In this document: positions 44,705-54,905 of the stretch, one piece after another | How the letters are laid out: each line of letters starts with the position of its first letter | Numbering within the stretch: position 1 is the stretch's first letter | From: QKMZ01 sp012965515 | Lineage (GTDB): Bacteria; Cyanobacteriota; Vampirovibrionia; Obscuribacterales; Obscuribacteraceae | Length of the DNA stretch: 64,000 bases | Reading direction: 5' to 3' | Assembly (NCBI GenBank): GCA_937879965.1 | Contig: CALFMP010000021.1 | Coordinates: 62,001 to 126,000 of the forward strand | The notes under the pieces: model-generated | Told to the model about the DNA's origin: nothing | The model's database searches: none | What the model saw: the letters and a program-made list of their open reading frames with translations, nothing else | Made by a program: the position numbers and the translations under genes

Positions 44705-47700
44705 TTAGAAGTTGACCCCATCAACTATGTGATCGACACGTTGTGCAAGGAAGTCTACTACGCGCTCGGCGCCGGATGTTCTTGGATTGTATGAAAAATG
44801 TCTCGCTAGATCGGCATGTGCTTCCGCGTACGGGACTTGATGGGCAAGGCGCCAGGACGATACCACTGCGCTTGTGCGATCTCTTCCGAACTGGCAATGG
44901 ATGTAGATCTTCTGACCTGCCTGCGTTTGTTCGTTGATTGCTCGCAGAATATCGTCCATTTGCTCGTTGGTCATGTTGTTGGCGCTCAGCGGCATGTGCC
45001 TGTATTCCAGACCATTCTCTTGGCACCATTTTGCTTCATCGGCGTTTGGTTCTTTTCTGAAATCGAATATGGTTTTTACGCCTTTCTTCTTCAATTCTTT
45101 TATCGTGTTTTCGCGAGGTGCCGGACCCGCCAAGAAGTCATCGTTAACTACGGTGTATTTGTCGATTCCCGGAATATCTCTCAGTGTATTCATCGGATAG
45201 AGTCGATCATCTTTTTGTGCGACTCTTTCTCGCAGTTTGCGGAAAAGTTCATTTTGCGCGAATTCGACGTTATCCATTGTGCCGTTACGAGAATCGAGCG
45301 TCACGAATACGCCATTTCCTTTGTCGTAAGTGGTTTGCGGCGTGTCATCGAATCGGACATGAACGCGTTTGCCCTTGAGATTCAGCTCGCTGGCCATTAC
45401 TTTGTCTTTGCGCAGCCAGCCCTCAACGCCGTCACCAAGTACGTCGGCAATGTCCTCTGCGGTTTTGATTTCTTCCTCAAGCACTTTGAAGTTCTGTCTC
45501 ATATCTTCAGCAAATTGCTTTGGTGCAGGCAGGTCGACCAAATCCACTCCTCTGGATTCGCTATGTGCTCCTGCAAAGCCGAGGTAATTCTCATAAAGAT
45601 CATTCAATTTGGTGCTGTTGTTGTTGGGAACTTTGTAGGGCAGAACAATACCTGTGGACAGCGAACTTTCTGTGGAACGATCGTATTTCGCTTTGTCGAG
45701 ATAGTACTTGAGACCTCTGGTCCCACCTAAGCTTCTGGCAATACTATTGTCTTTGAGCATGTCTAAGGCTTGCTGGCTGAACTGGCTTTTGAAGAGTGGA
45801 TCTCTGCCGATGATAATCTCGACCGGCGGATTGAGATCACCGTTAGACCGCAGAACGTGTTCGACACCATCCGGATATCCATGCAGAGTGGCAATGGTGA
45901 TCTGCGGCTCGGCCTCAGACAACTTCGCAACGTTCTTCAGTTTAGGAAGGACTGTTTGCACGACTTGAGAACCTGAGTATATGCCATCATCGAGATACAC
46001 TATTCTCTTTCCATCCAGCATGCTCTTTCCATCAGCACCCTTTTGGGAAGCTAATGTTTTAACGGCATCCAGACTCATGAAATTACGATCGTATTCCGGT
46101 CCTTCCAATCCATTGGCACGGCGGTACAGACTGTTAATCATGCGGTTGCTGCCCTGACTGTCTATATCGGTGACAAAAATGACGTCGTCCAATTTCTTGC
46201 CCTGGCGTTCCAAGATTTTTTCGTTTAGCCAGTATGCATTTTCCATCATCTCTGTATGAGTGACCCTGTGCGTTCCCTGGGCAAATACTCTTGCCGCTTC
46301 CGGTGCAAATTCCGAGTTGTGTGCAAAGAAGAGCAATGCCCGTGCTTCCGCCTGATCCCTGAAGGGCGGATCTCCCTCTGTGAGAGACTTACGCATTTGA
46401 GCCGTGAACTCGTCGATTTCACTTTGTGTAGCTGCGATCTTGGTCGAAGAGAGTTGGAATTCCTGAGTCTGATCTAGATCTATTCTTTTTAGCTCAACCA
46501 TTGCATGAAGTTTTTCCTTTGCTGCAGCTAAATGTGGTCCTCCATTTGGAATTCCGGAAATGTCGTTGATGTTGAGACCACCGGCAAATTCTGCAGGCAA
46601 ATCTGGAATCATCATATTGCCCTCATCACGTGCTTTTTGAAGAGCTTTTACCATCTCAGTGTCGCCGGCAGAATTGATGGAATCGAAAAGAACCAATTTG
46701 GAGTTCGGTGGGTTGCCTATCGCTTTTTCCAAATCTGCAGGTGACTTAATTACCTTGAAGTCGAGAGACATTCCTGTCGCTTTTCGGAACTGATATGCAA
46801 GCTCACTGCCGACAGTGGCATCACCAAGAACTGCTACAGTCACGTTATTTCTGAGACGATTGCGCGATTCGCCGCCTTTGAGCTGGTTGAAGAAGCCACG
46901 CGCTTGTATCTCTTGAGCAAGCGTGCGAAATTCTCTGTTTAGACCTTCCTGCGTCAAGAAATTAGAGCGCTCTCCAATAACCTGAAGTGCGATTTGGCGG
47001 TCTGGTCCACTTAAATCATCAAGCAAACTCGAGATATGGTCAGGTCTGACCTTTTCTCCGTGTAACGCGTCAGCCATAACTTTCACGCCATCGTAAGTCC
47101 AGTTCTTTTGACCTGCAGGCTCTGCATCCGTCACTTTCCGTTTCAGAGCATCCCTGACGGCGCTGATTTGCTTACCATCCATGTTCGCTAAGTCGTTAGG
47201 AGTGAGCTTAGCAGTGATGAGATTGCGCGCACTATCGAAGTATTCGAATGCCGGCTTTTCGGACAGTCCCCTGTCGTAGATCTGAATCGTTGATTTTGTT
47301 CTGACAGCCTCCAAACCATTTTCATCTGCGGCTTTGAGTAAATCAGCCATGAATGATGCGCGTTGCTGAGGAGTAAACAAAGCAAGGCGAGGGTCTTTCA
47401 CCCCTCGATTAACCAGCGTCGAAAAAGTGAGTGGTGGCAGTGCCTTCATGTTGTCAGCGTTGAGTTGTCTCAAGAAATCCAATGGCACGTCGGATGTCTT
47501 GTCTTTGTCTAGAAGGCGCTGAGCGCGGACGCCAAACCCCCTGATTATGTCACCGAACTCAGAGCTGGTCTGGGCTCTCTGCAGGATACTTCGAACGATT
47601 GGATCGTTTAAGTCGATAGTATCGTTGTTGACTCGCATTTGCAGAAGTGCGAGTGTTTTCAATTGGCTATCGCTGACTGTTGAAACGTCATCAAGCGTTT

Positions 47701-50700
47701 TTAGATAACGACCTATGTCGGCGATACTTAGACTTTTCTCCTCGGCGAGTTTGATAAAGTCCGTGTGGTTTTCGGCTCTTCGCAATATCTTGTCCAACTT
47801 GGAGCGCTTGTCCGCCGAGATTATGTTTTTCTCGCCCGAATTCGCAAGCGCATTGCCATCGTCCAGCCCATTTGCTTTACCGGGATTGGGATTGTTGGTG
47901 GCACGATAGAGGTCTTCGACTTTGACTGCGTCTTTGCCGAGATGGTCTTTCTTTGTGCCCCATTGATTGGTGAACTCCACCCACATCTGACCGCTTTCGT
48001 CGCGCCTGATGCGCTCGACGTTGACCACGTGCCAGCCGCCGTCACCGCCACCGTTGGGGTTTCCACTGGTGCTCTTGAAGAGTGGATCGGCGGTATGCAC
48101 CTGAATGATGGCAGGGAAATTTCCTTCCTTCTCCATCTTGGTGAGCGCGCTTTCCAAATCTTTCGACGAACGTATGCGATAGGTAGAACTGCCGGGCTGG
48201 TCTGGTGCACTTGTGGTGGCACGGCGAATGATGAATTGACCTTCCTCTCTGCCGGAAATTTCTTTGGTAATTTTTGCCAGATTGTCTGTGTCTACATAGG
48301 GTGCACGGATGAACTTTCCGTCTGCCTGAAGTTCTTCGCGCACAAGGTGTCCGTTGGGTGCGACTTTGTACTTGACCAGGCGCTCACCGGTATCGTCACC
48401 CTTATATCCGGCAATCTTCTCGTAGACGATTGCTTCTCCTGGTTGGCGACCAAAGGCATTTGATTTTGCCCAATGGATATTGACGGCTGTGTTTTCGAAA
48501 ATTTGCGATGCCCATGTGCGTCCACCGTCTACCTTGATGTCGGACCAGTTGTCTCTGTCAAAACCACGCTGTAAGAGAGCTTGTGCTTCGACATCCGGTC
48601 TGATCGCATTTGGTACGCGGCTGAGGTCGACAACCGTACCGCTGGCTGTGACATACCGTCCGGTCAAGGCGACGTCGGTAATTAGACGTGCAGCTTCAGA
48701 AGGATTTCGAGTAAAGAGTCGTTTTTCGACCGTAGTAACATTGCAAGTGTTGTTGCTGCCCTGGTCGATCCAATGCGGTGTTTGACCCTGGTATAAAATC
48801 TGCTCGGCCAACGCCTGGCGTTCGCGGTTGGAAAGCATTGTCGACTCGTTGCCCCGCAAGAGTCGATTGACCTGGTGATAAGTTTTGGCGATTTCTTGTT
48901 CGCTGATTCCGCGCGCCTTGGCGGTGTTCTCAAAACCGCTCATGATTGTGCGGAAACGTTCAGCGCGCTGCGGTGTTTCGAAGGAGCTGGAAAGGTCTCT
49001 GAGAGTTGCTGACTCTTTGGCAAAGGTCAGGCCTTCATAGTCCACACGACCGTTTGCATGAACGACTTCGAGCGCGCCATCCAATCTTTGAATAGTTACT
49101 TTGGGTGGAACATCTGCGGTTTCGAATCTCAGGCTGCCGTCGCTTTCAACTCCGACTTTTCCTCTGTACCAGCTCTGACTCTTTCCGTCGGCCTGAACCA
49201 CATGCCAATTTGTGAGATCGGTGGTGAACACCCTTGTGCCCTGGATGTTGAGCCCAACCAGGTCACCCTTGCTGTTGTACTGATAGATGCGATCGATGCC
49301 GTTGGAATCCGTCGCTTTGATGACTTTGCCCATCGAGTCTTCGATATGCGACAAGCCGCTTGCCGAGATAAACTCCTTGGTTCCGTCCGGACGTACTAAA
49401 ACACGATCGCCATTCGGGCGACTATATTCGACGCGACCGTCGGGAAGCGGCTTGCCGTTTACGTTCGTCGACAGTTTCAATTCCGGACCGTCAATCGAAC
49501 CTAACGTTATTTTGTCTCCGTACTGTAATCGCTTTGAAGTGCCTTGAAGAAATTCCGTCGTACCGTCTTTGTGGGTAATGTATGTGCCATTACCGCCGGT
49601 GCGCATGATGACAGTGCCGAAAGGATTTTGCTGCGGTTTTTGCACCGGAGTCAGATCGGTGATCGTCCAGCTATTGGTTTTGTCGTCCCACTTCAATTTC
49701 GCATGTTCACTAGCGACTCGGCGGTTGAGAACATCTCTGGTTCCATCGCCAACTATCTGGTATTGGCGCCCGATGATCACTTCATCGCCCTGGCGAGTTA
49801 CGGGTCTGCCGTCGAAGAATATTTGCGTATCGCCCTTTGGTCCCTTCGAAGCTAATTCGAGGTGACGCTCGGCGTTGGGCATGTTGATTTTCAGTTCCGG
49901 ACCGTTTTTGGCTCCCAGTCTGATCTCGTCTCCAGGACCGAGATAAATTCCTTCCGGTTTTTCAGTAGTGCCGTGCACTTTGATGAAGTCATTTGATCCG
50001 GCACGTTTGACATAGGTGCCATTTTTCGAATGATCTCTGAGCAAATACATTTGCTGTTTTGCATCCCAGATGATTTCGCCATGTTTGCTTGATACGATTT
50101 CGCCGCTCTGCACGCCGATTAATCCCAGATCCTGGCGACCAATTTTCAAAGGCTCTCCGGTTAGTTCGACCGGTTTGCCGTTGACGGTCAACTCTTTGCC
50201 ATTGACCATGACCTTCGAGCCCGTGTACATATCGACCGGACGAATATCGGTGATAGCGCTGCGTTCCACTGTTGGAATGCGCATGACTTCAAGCGTCTTT
50301 GCCCCTTCCGTTTTGGGCTCGACGATTGGTCTTTGCACTTTTGGAACAGCAGCGATTTCGCTTTGCGGCGCTAGGCTGTAGCGGTACTCGCGGCCGATGG
50401 TGAAGCTGCCACCGGGTTCTCTGGTCCCGAAATAAACTGCGTTTTTGCTGTCCTTGTAGTAAGTTATGCCGTTGATTTCGACCGGTTTATAGTTTCGCTC
50501 GAGTTCTGTCAGTGGTATTTTTCGAAACTCGCCGGCGAATTTCCTTTTGTCCGGTATGTCAAGTATGGCTTCGCCGGTTTGAGTATCGAAGCCGACCAAG
50601 TTATGTACTTGACCTTTGTGTATCACTTTGTCGCCAGCCAAAAGCGGGGTGCCTTCGGAAGATGCTCCGACGATCTGGCTTTCGAGAGTAACCCGTCCGG

Positions 50701-53700
50701 TCAGTTTTTCTTCCGCGTGGAAATTCGCAGGCAGTCCGTGTGCTGCTAGTTCTGCTTCGGTTAGAGCAACGCCCTGATCATTGACCAGTTTGCCTTCGGA
50801 ATTGACTCTGTATTGTTTGTCATTGATGATGGCAAGCTGATGCGTGCCGTCTTCATTGAGGCGCAGCCCATTTTTGTCCACCAGGTGTCCGGAGGTATCG
50901 GTGCGCATCATCGGGCGCGCACCCTCCGGCACTTCGGCCATGCCATTTTTCACGATATCAGGATCGTCGAAAGAATGTACGCGACGACTGCCATCCGGCC
51001 CTATTACTTCAAACCCTGTGATATGCGGGTTGTCGGCAACATTGATGACGGCGCGATTGTCTGCAGTGCGTCCGATTTTTGCGATCACATCTTTACTTGC
51101 AGTGTACACATGACCTGCTTTTTCGACGCCACTTCCGATCACTCCGGTGACACCTGACACTTCAGCAGCTCTGAACGCACCCTTGAATGCTATCGGTGCT
51201 ACACCCCCTGCGACGAAACCGACAACGCCCCCTTGAACAAGCCTGTCGTAGTCGAAGCCCTGTCCGTTGAGGAAGGAGTAAGCAGGCTCCGTTGCGACAT
51301 TGGCGATGGCGCCGACTTTTGCATTGTTGACGGCAGAACGGCCGACAGTGTTTTTAAGGAAGTCCGCTGCCCATTCTCTCGAGGAAAGAACCGCTTTGTC
51401 GGTAACGGTGGAGCCGAGTTGTTCTTTTATTGCGCCGGACAATTGGGCAAGTTGTTTCTCCGCCGCTTCTCTGACTGCCGGGTTGGACGATGTGAGCGCC
51501 TTCTGGATGTCATCGCGCAGGAGCTTGCGGGCAATATTGTCGACTTGCTGGGCGGAAACCTTTTCGCCGTTGACGGCTGCGTTGGTCAATATTTTGCCCA
51601 ATTCGCCTGCCAACTGTTGGTCTGCGCCTTCTTTGACGATGTTGCTCAATGACTGGGCGCCGGCACTGGTGACATTGTCGGCGACAGTTTGCGTGACGAT
51701 TCTTTCTGCACCTTCTTTAACAACTTGCTCGGTGCCTTCTTTGATGACTTGCTCGGTGCCTTGTTTTACAACTTGTTCTGCACCCTGCCGAACGACTTGC
51801 TCTGTGCCTTCTTTGACTAGTTGCTCACCGCCTTGTTTCATCGCCGTGGTGACTGCTTGCTCTATCGCTTCGGTGATCGGCTTTTTCAAAATGATGCCGG
51901 TGGCAGTGGCAGCCTGCGCTCCCGTTTTGCCGATTAGAGCGAATGTCTCCGGACCAAGTGCGGCCAGGGCGCCGGTAAGAGCACCTAGAGCTGCATCCTT
52001 AGCCATGTTTCCAGGAGTCAATTGATACGAGCCGCCGCGCATCGCTTTCATCATGCCGACGCGGAATGCCGCACTTCCGGCGGCTATGGCGGCGATTGCT
52101 GCTGGTCCGAGCACGCCGCCGCTGGCGATGGTTGCTGCGATGGCAACGGCTGTAATGGTGGCGTCAATGACTACTTCCGCCAACTTCTCTTTCGAATCTT
52201 GGTACTGCTTGATTGACTCACTGAAATATTCGCTGAGTTGTTTTTTTACTTCCGGAGGTAAGTTGCCGCCGTATTTTTCAAGATTCTCTTCGTACATTTG
52301 CGATGCTCTCTGCATCGTCATCTCCGCACCATCTGCGGTGACGCCGCCGGCATTGTCGAACATTCGGCGTTGCAAGTCGTAGAACATCTCTCTGCCATGC
52401 ACTTCCGCCGGCGTGATGAGGTTCTTATATTCAATCGAATCTTTCTCATCGACTTTCTTGAGGAAGTCGTCGTTCAGTGTGCCGCCGTACTTTCTGGTGT
52501 ACTCGTCTTTCAGTTTTTGTTTGTCGGCGTGTGAGAGTTTTTCCAACTCTGCCTTGAAGTCTTCATACTTGCTTCCATCTCCGAGCACGAAGCCGCGGAG
52601 CTTATCTTCCAGCCTCAGCTGTCCATTTTGAGCCAGCCCGGCGGAGACGATTTTCGCCTCATCGGCGTTCAGGCTCTTCATCGCCTTTTCGCGTTCTGCA
52701 CCAGTGATGGACGGGTTGGCGAGTTCCTTTATCAATTCTTGTTTCGGATACTTGAGATCGACTTTCAGATCAAGCGGCAAGCGCCCATCTTGGAACAGCG
52801 GTTTGGAAAAACGCTCAACAATGGCCGTGTAATGGTATGGAGATCCATATGGATCATGGGAGTAATGACCGGCCTTCAATGCAGCGCTGGCGATTTGATT
52901 CTCAATCAGTGTTTTCAGCTTGCGATCTTCCGGACTCAATTCTCCATCCGGCTTGTTGAGCCTGTCTCTGGTCGCTTTGTCCTTCATCAAAGCTTCGATG
53001 TCGCGCAGCTGTTTGTCAGGCTTTTCGCCTCTAATTGAATTCAAAAAGATTTGATCGGCTGCCTTCTCTACATCGCTTGGCTGGCGATTTTCAGCAATGC
53101 GCTTGAGTATACGCTGCGCGAGTTCTTTCTCGTTGTGATTGAGATTGTCCTTGACGAAGTCGTCGATTTTTTTGCGTTGGGTTGCGTCTGTTCGATATTT
53201 TTCAGCTTCCTGTGGACTCATGTTCATCAGGGCGTCCATGACATTTTTTCCGTCATAGCTGGTGCCCATGCCCAGGAAAACGCTGCCTTTGTTGTCGTCT
53301 ACTGTCTCGAAAAGAGTGCGCTTGACTTGCTGCGATTCTTCGTACGTTTTGGCCTTGGCCTTCTCATCGATCAATTTGAGAGCGCGTTCTTTCTCGCCCT
53401 GGTCGGCAAATGTCGATAGTGCCGCTTCCAAGTCTTTTCTAAATTGCGGACCGGTAGTCGGGTCCGTGAGTCGCTTCCAATCGTCCTGCGATATTTTTTC
53501 GATTTTGGAGAAAAGCTCTTGCCTTTTGGCACCGTCGCCAACTCTCAGCGATCCTACGCCCCAGCCGCTGTCGTAGCTGTCGATGATGTCACTGACCAGC
53601 GAGCCCTTGCGCATGAGCTGGTCTTCCCAATGTGCTACATCGCGCTCATTGCCCGATTTTTGGAAGGCTCCGTGAATGCGCTTGTAGAAATCCAGTGCTG

Positions 53701-54823
53701 CTTTTTGTTCGTCGTTTTGCGGTGCTTTGCCTGACAGCGCCAGGTCTCTGCCGGTCGCGAAGTCCTGGCGTTCTTTGTCGGAAGCATGTTTTGCAGCGAG
53801 CTTGACGTTGTCTTTGTTGTTGAGGAACCAGATATTGTCGGTATTGTCGACTGCGATTGTGGCAAGCGAAACGCGCCCGTCTTTCAAAACGTCTTTCATT
53901 ACCTGGTCTTTCGACCATTGTGCGTTGAAGCGCGACACAAATTCGCTGTTGGACTGGAGTTGTTTGCGTGCATCTTGAGCTGCCGTAGAATCGCCGCCCA
54001 GCACCTGAGTGAACATCTCTTTGTTCTTGTGCCTGAGGGCAATTTCGGCAGCAGCTTTGATGTCTTCCGGCGTGCGCTTGTCCGAGCCCTTCGTCAAAAA
54101 TCCGAGTGCTTCGCGGTTTTCTGCAGTCAGACCTTTTGCACTTTGGATGGACTCCAGATAACCCTTGCCATACGCGGCACGGAAATCTTTGTCCAGTTTT
54201 TCCAAGTCGGCTGCTGTCAGAGATTTTAATACGGCGCGCAATTCCTGATTGCCGCGTGCCGAGTCGTCTTTCATCGTGGTCAGCGCCACCATCAATGCCC
54301 CGGCATCGTTGGCCTGACCGTCTTTGCGGTTCATGATCGCTTCGGCGCGGCGGAAGTCCTTTTCGTCGAGTTTGTCTTTCAACTGGTCGCGCAGGTCGCC
54401 ACCGTGCTTTTCTTTGTAGATTTGCTCTAAAGCCTTGCGGTCGGCTTGATTGAGCGGCTCTAGCAGGCGCCAGAGTTTTTCCTCGTCGGGGTTGCTGAAA
54501 ACCAGCAAACTCTTGCTGTGCAATGCATCGTGGAGTTCTTTTGCATATTTTTCCAGCGTGGCTTTATCCAGCGCCGGAGCCGCTGGCTTCTGCTCACTGA
54601 TGGTAATGCCGGGCAATTCTGAAGGGGCGGTCGCCGCGCGCTCTCGGGCCAGGCGGAGTGCTTCGGCATCTCCGGGGCGATTGGCTTGCTCGCTTAAGGT
54701 AATGGAAGTGGACTGCGCATCAGTCGTGCTTTCGTTTTCGTCAACGTCTTGCTCGACCTCCGGTTTCACAACCTTAGGGTCCGGCTTCTTTTCTGCTTTA
54801 GTTTCGTTGACTGTTTCGACCAT
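44705..54823 (-). CDS. giant multidomain protein: FHA-FHA, calpain-like, PRTase-like, tyrosine phosphatase-like
   Basis: 3372 aa, no signal peptide. Residues 1-860: hydrophilic helical repeats with an annexin-like beat (ADRKALEQIYKEKHGGDL near 125, similar at 205 and 760). About 875-980: hydrophobic Ala/Gly helices (AVAIAATIASGGVLGPAAIA). About 988-1045: EQVVKQG-type repeats. FHA1 about 1555-1635 (IGRQ, SSKHGE, SKNGTYV). FHA2 about 1680-1778 (IGRQ, ASEHAKL, GNGTYI). About 1790-1930: YD-like beta repeats. About 2015-2300: Cys2027 (NNTCNV), His2265 (GGWHVV) and Asn2286 (FTNQWG) in calpain/papain order. About 2945: VYLDDGIYSGSQV, a phosphoribosyltransferase loop. C-terminus: HCQFGRDRTS with Cys3310 and Arg3316. 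Function unknown; a phospho-signalling or effector role is inferred. Confidence 0.9.
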   Translation of the reverse strand: MVETVNETKAEKKPDPKVVKPEVEQDVDENESTTDAQSTSITLSEQANRPGDAEALRLARERAATAPSELPGITISEQKPAAPALDKATLEKYAKELHDALHSKSLLVFSNPDEEKLWRLLEPLNQADRKALEQIYKEKHGGDLRDQLKDKLDEKDFRRAEAIMNRKDGQANDAGALMVALTTMKDDSARGNQELRAVLKSLTAADLEKLDKDFRAAYGKGYLESIQSAKGLTAENREALGFLTKGSDKRTPEDIKAAAEIALRHKNKEMFTQVLGGDSTAAQDARKQLQSNSEFVSRFNAQWSKDQVMKDVLKDGRVSLATIAVDNTDNIWFLNNKDNVKLAAKHASDKERQDFATGRDLALSGKAPQNDEQKAALDFYKRIHGAFQKSGNERDVAHWEDQLMRKGSLVSDIIDSYDSGWGVGSLRVGDGAKRQELFSKIEKISQDDWKRLTDPTTGPQFRKDLEAALSTFADQGEKERALKLIDEKAKAKTYEESQQVKRTLFETVDDNKGSVFLGMGTSYDGKNVMDALMNMSPQEAEKYRTDATQRKKIDDFVKDNLNHNEKELAQRILKRIAENRQPSDVEKAADQIFLNSIRGEKPDKQLRDIEALMKDKATRDRLNKPDGELSPEDRKLKTLIENQIASAALKAGHYSHDPYGSPYHYTAIVERFSKPLFQDGRLPLDLKVDLKYPKQELIKELANPSITGAEREKAMKSLNADEAKIVSAGLAQNGQLRLEDKLRGFVLGDGSKYEDFKAELEKLSHADKQKLKDEYTRKYGGTLNDDFLKKVDEKDSIEYKNLITPAEVHGREMFYDLQRRMFDNAGGVTADGAEMTMQRASQMYEENLEKYGGNLPPEVKKQLSEYFSESIKQYQDSKEKLAEVVIDATITAVAIAATIASGGVLGPAAIAAIAAGSAAFRVGMMKAMRGGSYQLTPGNMAKDAALGALTGALAALGPETFALIGKTGAQAATATGIILKKPITEAIEQAVTTAMKQGGEQLVKEGTEQVVRQGAEQVVKQGTEQVIKEGTEQVVKEGAERIVTQTVADNVTSAGAQSLSNIVKEGADQQLAGELGKILTNAAVNGEKVSAQQVDNIARKLLRDDIQKALTSSNPAVREAAEKQLAQLSGAIKEQLGSTVTDKAVLSSREWAADFLKNTVGRSAVNNAKVGAIANVATEPAYSFLNGQGFDYDRLVQGGVVGFVAGGVAPIAFKGAFRAAEVSGVTGVIGSGVEKAGHVYTASKDVIAKIGRTADNRAVINVADNPHITGFEVIGPDGSRRVHSFDDPDIVKNGMAEVPEGARPMMRTDTSGHLVDKNGLRLNEDGTHQLAIINDKQYRVNSEGKLVNDQGVALTEAELAAHGLPANFHAEEKLTGRVTLESQIVGASSEGTPLLAGDKVIHKGQVHNLVGFDTQTGEAILDIPDKRKFAGEFRKIPLTELERNYKPVEINGITYYKDSKNAVYFGTREPGGSFTIGREYRYSLAPQSEIAAVPKVQRPIVEPKTEGAKTLEVMRIPTVERSAITDIRPVDMYTGSKVMVNGKELTVNGKPVELTGEPLKIGRQDLGLIGVQSGEIVSSKHGEIIWDAKQQMYLLRDHSKNGTYVKRAGSNDFIKVHGTTEKPEGIYLGPGDEIRLGAKNGPELKINMPNAERHLELASKGPKGDTQIFFDGRPVTRQGDEVIIGRQYQIVGDGTRDVLNRRVASEHAKLKWDDKTNSWTITDLTPVQKPQQNPFGTVIMRTGGNGTYITHKDGTTEFLQGTSKRLQYGDKITLGSIDGPELKLSTNVNGKPLPDGRVEYSRPNGDRVLVRPDGTKEFISASGLSHIEDSMGKVIKATDSNGIDRIYQYNSKGDLVGLNIQGTRVFTTDLTNWHVVQADGKSQSWYRGKVGVESDGSLRFETADVPPKVTIQRLDGALEVVHANGRVDYEGLTFAKESATLRDLSSSFETPQRAERFRTIMSGFENTAKARGISEQEIAKTYHQVNRLLRGNESTMLSNRERQALAEQILYQGQTPHWIDQGSNNTCNVTTVEKRLFTRNPSEAARLITDVALTGRYVTASGTVVDLSRVPNAIRPDVEAQALLQRGFDRDNWSDIKVDGGRTWASQIFENTAVNIHWAKSNAFGRQPGEAIVYEKIAGYKGDDTGERLVKYKVAPNGHLVREELQADGKFIRAPYVDTDNLAKITKEISGREEGQFIIRRATTSAPDQPGSSTYRIRSSKDLESALTKMEKEGNFPAIIQVHTADPLFKSTSGNPNGGGDGGWHVVNVERIRRDESGQMWVEFTNQWGTKKDHLGKDAVKVEDLYRATNNPNPGKANGLDDGNALANSGEKNIISADKRSKLDKILRRAENHTDFIKLAEEKSLSIADIGRYLKTLDDVSTVSDSQLKTLALLQMRVNNDTIDLNDPIVRSILQRAQTSSEFGDIIRGFGVRAQRLLDKDKTSDVPLDFLRQLNADNMKALPPLTFSTLVNRGVKDPRLALFTPQQRASFMADLLKAADENGLEAVRTKSTIQIYDRGLSEKPAFEYFDSARNLITAKLTPNDLANMDGKQISAVRDALKRKVTDAEPAGQKNWTYDGVKVMADALHGEKVRPDHISSLLDDLSGPDRQIALQVIGERSNFLTQEGLNREFRTLAQEIQARGFFNQLKGGESRNRLRNNVTVAVLGDATVGSELAYQFRKATGMSLDFKVIKSPADLEKAIGNPPNSKLVLFDSINSAGDTEMVKALQKARDEGNMMIPDLPAEFAGGLNINDISGIPNGGPHLAAAKEKLHAMVELKRIDLDQTQEFQLSSTKIAATQSEIDEFTAQMRKSLTEGDPPFRDQAEARALLFFAHNSEFAPEAARVFAQGTHRVTHTEMMENAYWLNEKILERQGKKLDDVIFVTDIDSQGSNRMINSLYRRANGLEGPEYDRNFMSLDAVKTLASQKGADGKSMLDGKRIVYLDDGIYSGSQVVQTVLPKLKNVAKLSEAEPQITIATLHGYPDGVEHVLRSNGDLNPPVEIIIGRDPLFKSQFSQQALDMLKDNSIARSLGGTRGLKYYLDKAKYDRSTESSLSTGIVLPYKVPNNNSTKLNDLYENYLGFAGAHSESRGVDLVDLPAPKQFAEDMRQNFKVLEEEIKTAEDIADVLGDGVEGWLRKDKVMASELNLKGKRVHVRFDDTPQTTYDKGNGVFVTLDSRNGTMDNVEFAQNELFRKLRERVAQKDDRLYPMNTLRDIPGIDKYTVVNDDFLAGPAPRENTIKELKKKGVKTIFDFRKEPNADEAKWCQENGLEYRHMPLSANNMTNEQMDDILRAINEQTQAGQKIYIHCQFGRDRTSAVVSSWRLAHQVPYAEAHADLARHFSYNPRTSGAERVVDFLAQRVDHIVDGVNF

Positions 54824-54835
54824 AGCAAGACCAGG

Positions 54836-54855
54836 TCGCTTGATAGATCAAGCGA
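54836..54855. promoter_or_regulatory. 20-bp palindrome just upstream of the giant gene
   Basis: TCGCTTGAT and ATCAAGCGA (9-bp arms, 2-base centre) end 12 bases before the start codon. The mRNA hairpin would cover the ribosome binding region; as DNA it is a dimer site. Confidence 0.5.
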
Positions 54856-54892
54856 TCTCAGATTTTTTCAGGCTCCACAACCCTCAACTATA

Positions 54893-54905
54893 TTCCCTTA
54901 GGGAA
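54893..54905. promoter_or_regulatory. second inverted repeat upstream of the giant gene
   Basis: TTCCC TTA GGGAA, extendable outward to CTAT/ATAG with one bulged base. It lies next to a weak promoter-like TTGAAC and TAGTTA pair on the minus strand. Possible operator. Confidence 0.3.

Noticed and set aside
47765..48463. 232-codon plus-strand frame
   Set aside because: Antisense to the calpain-like part of the giant gene; no recognisable domain.
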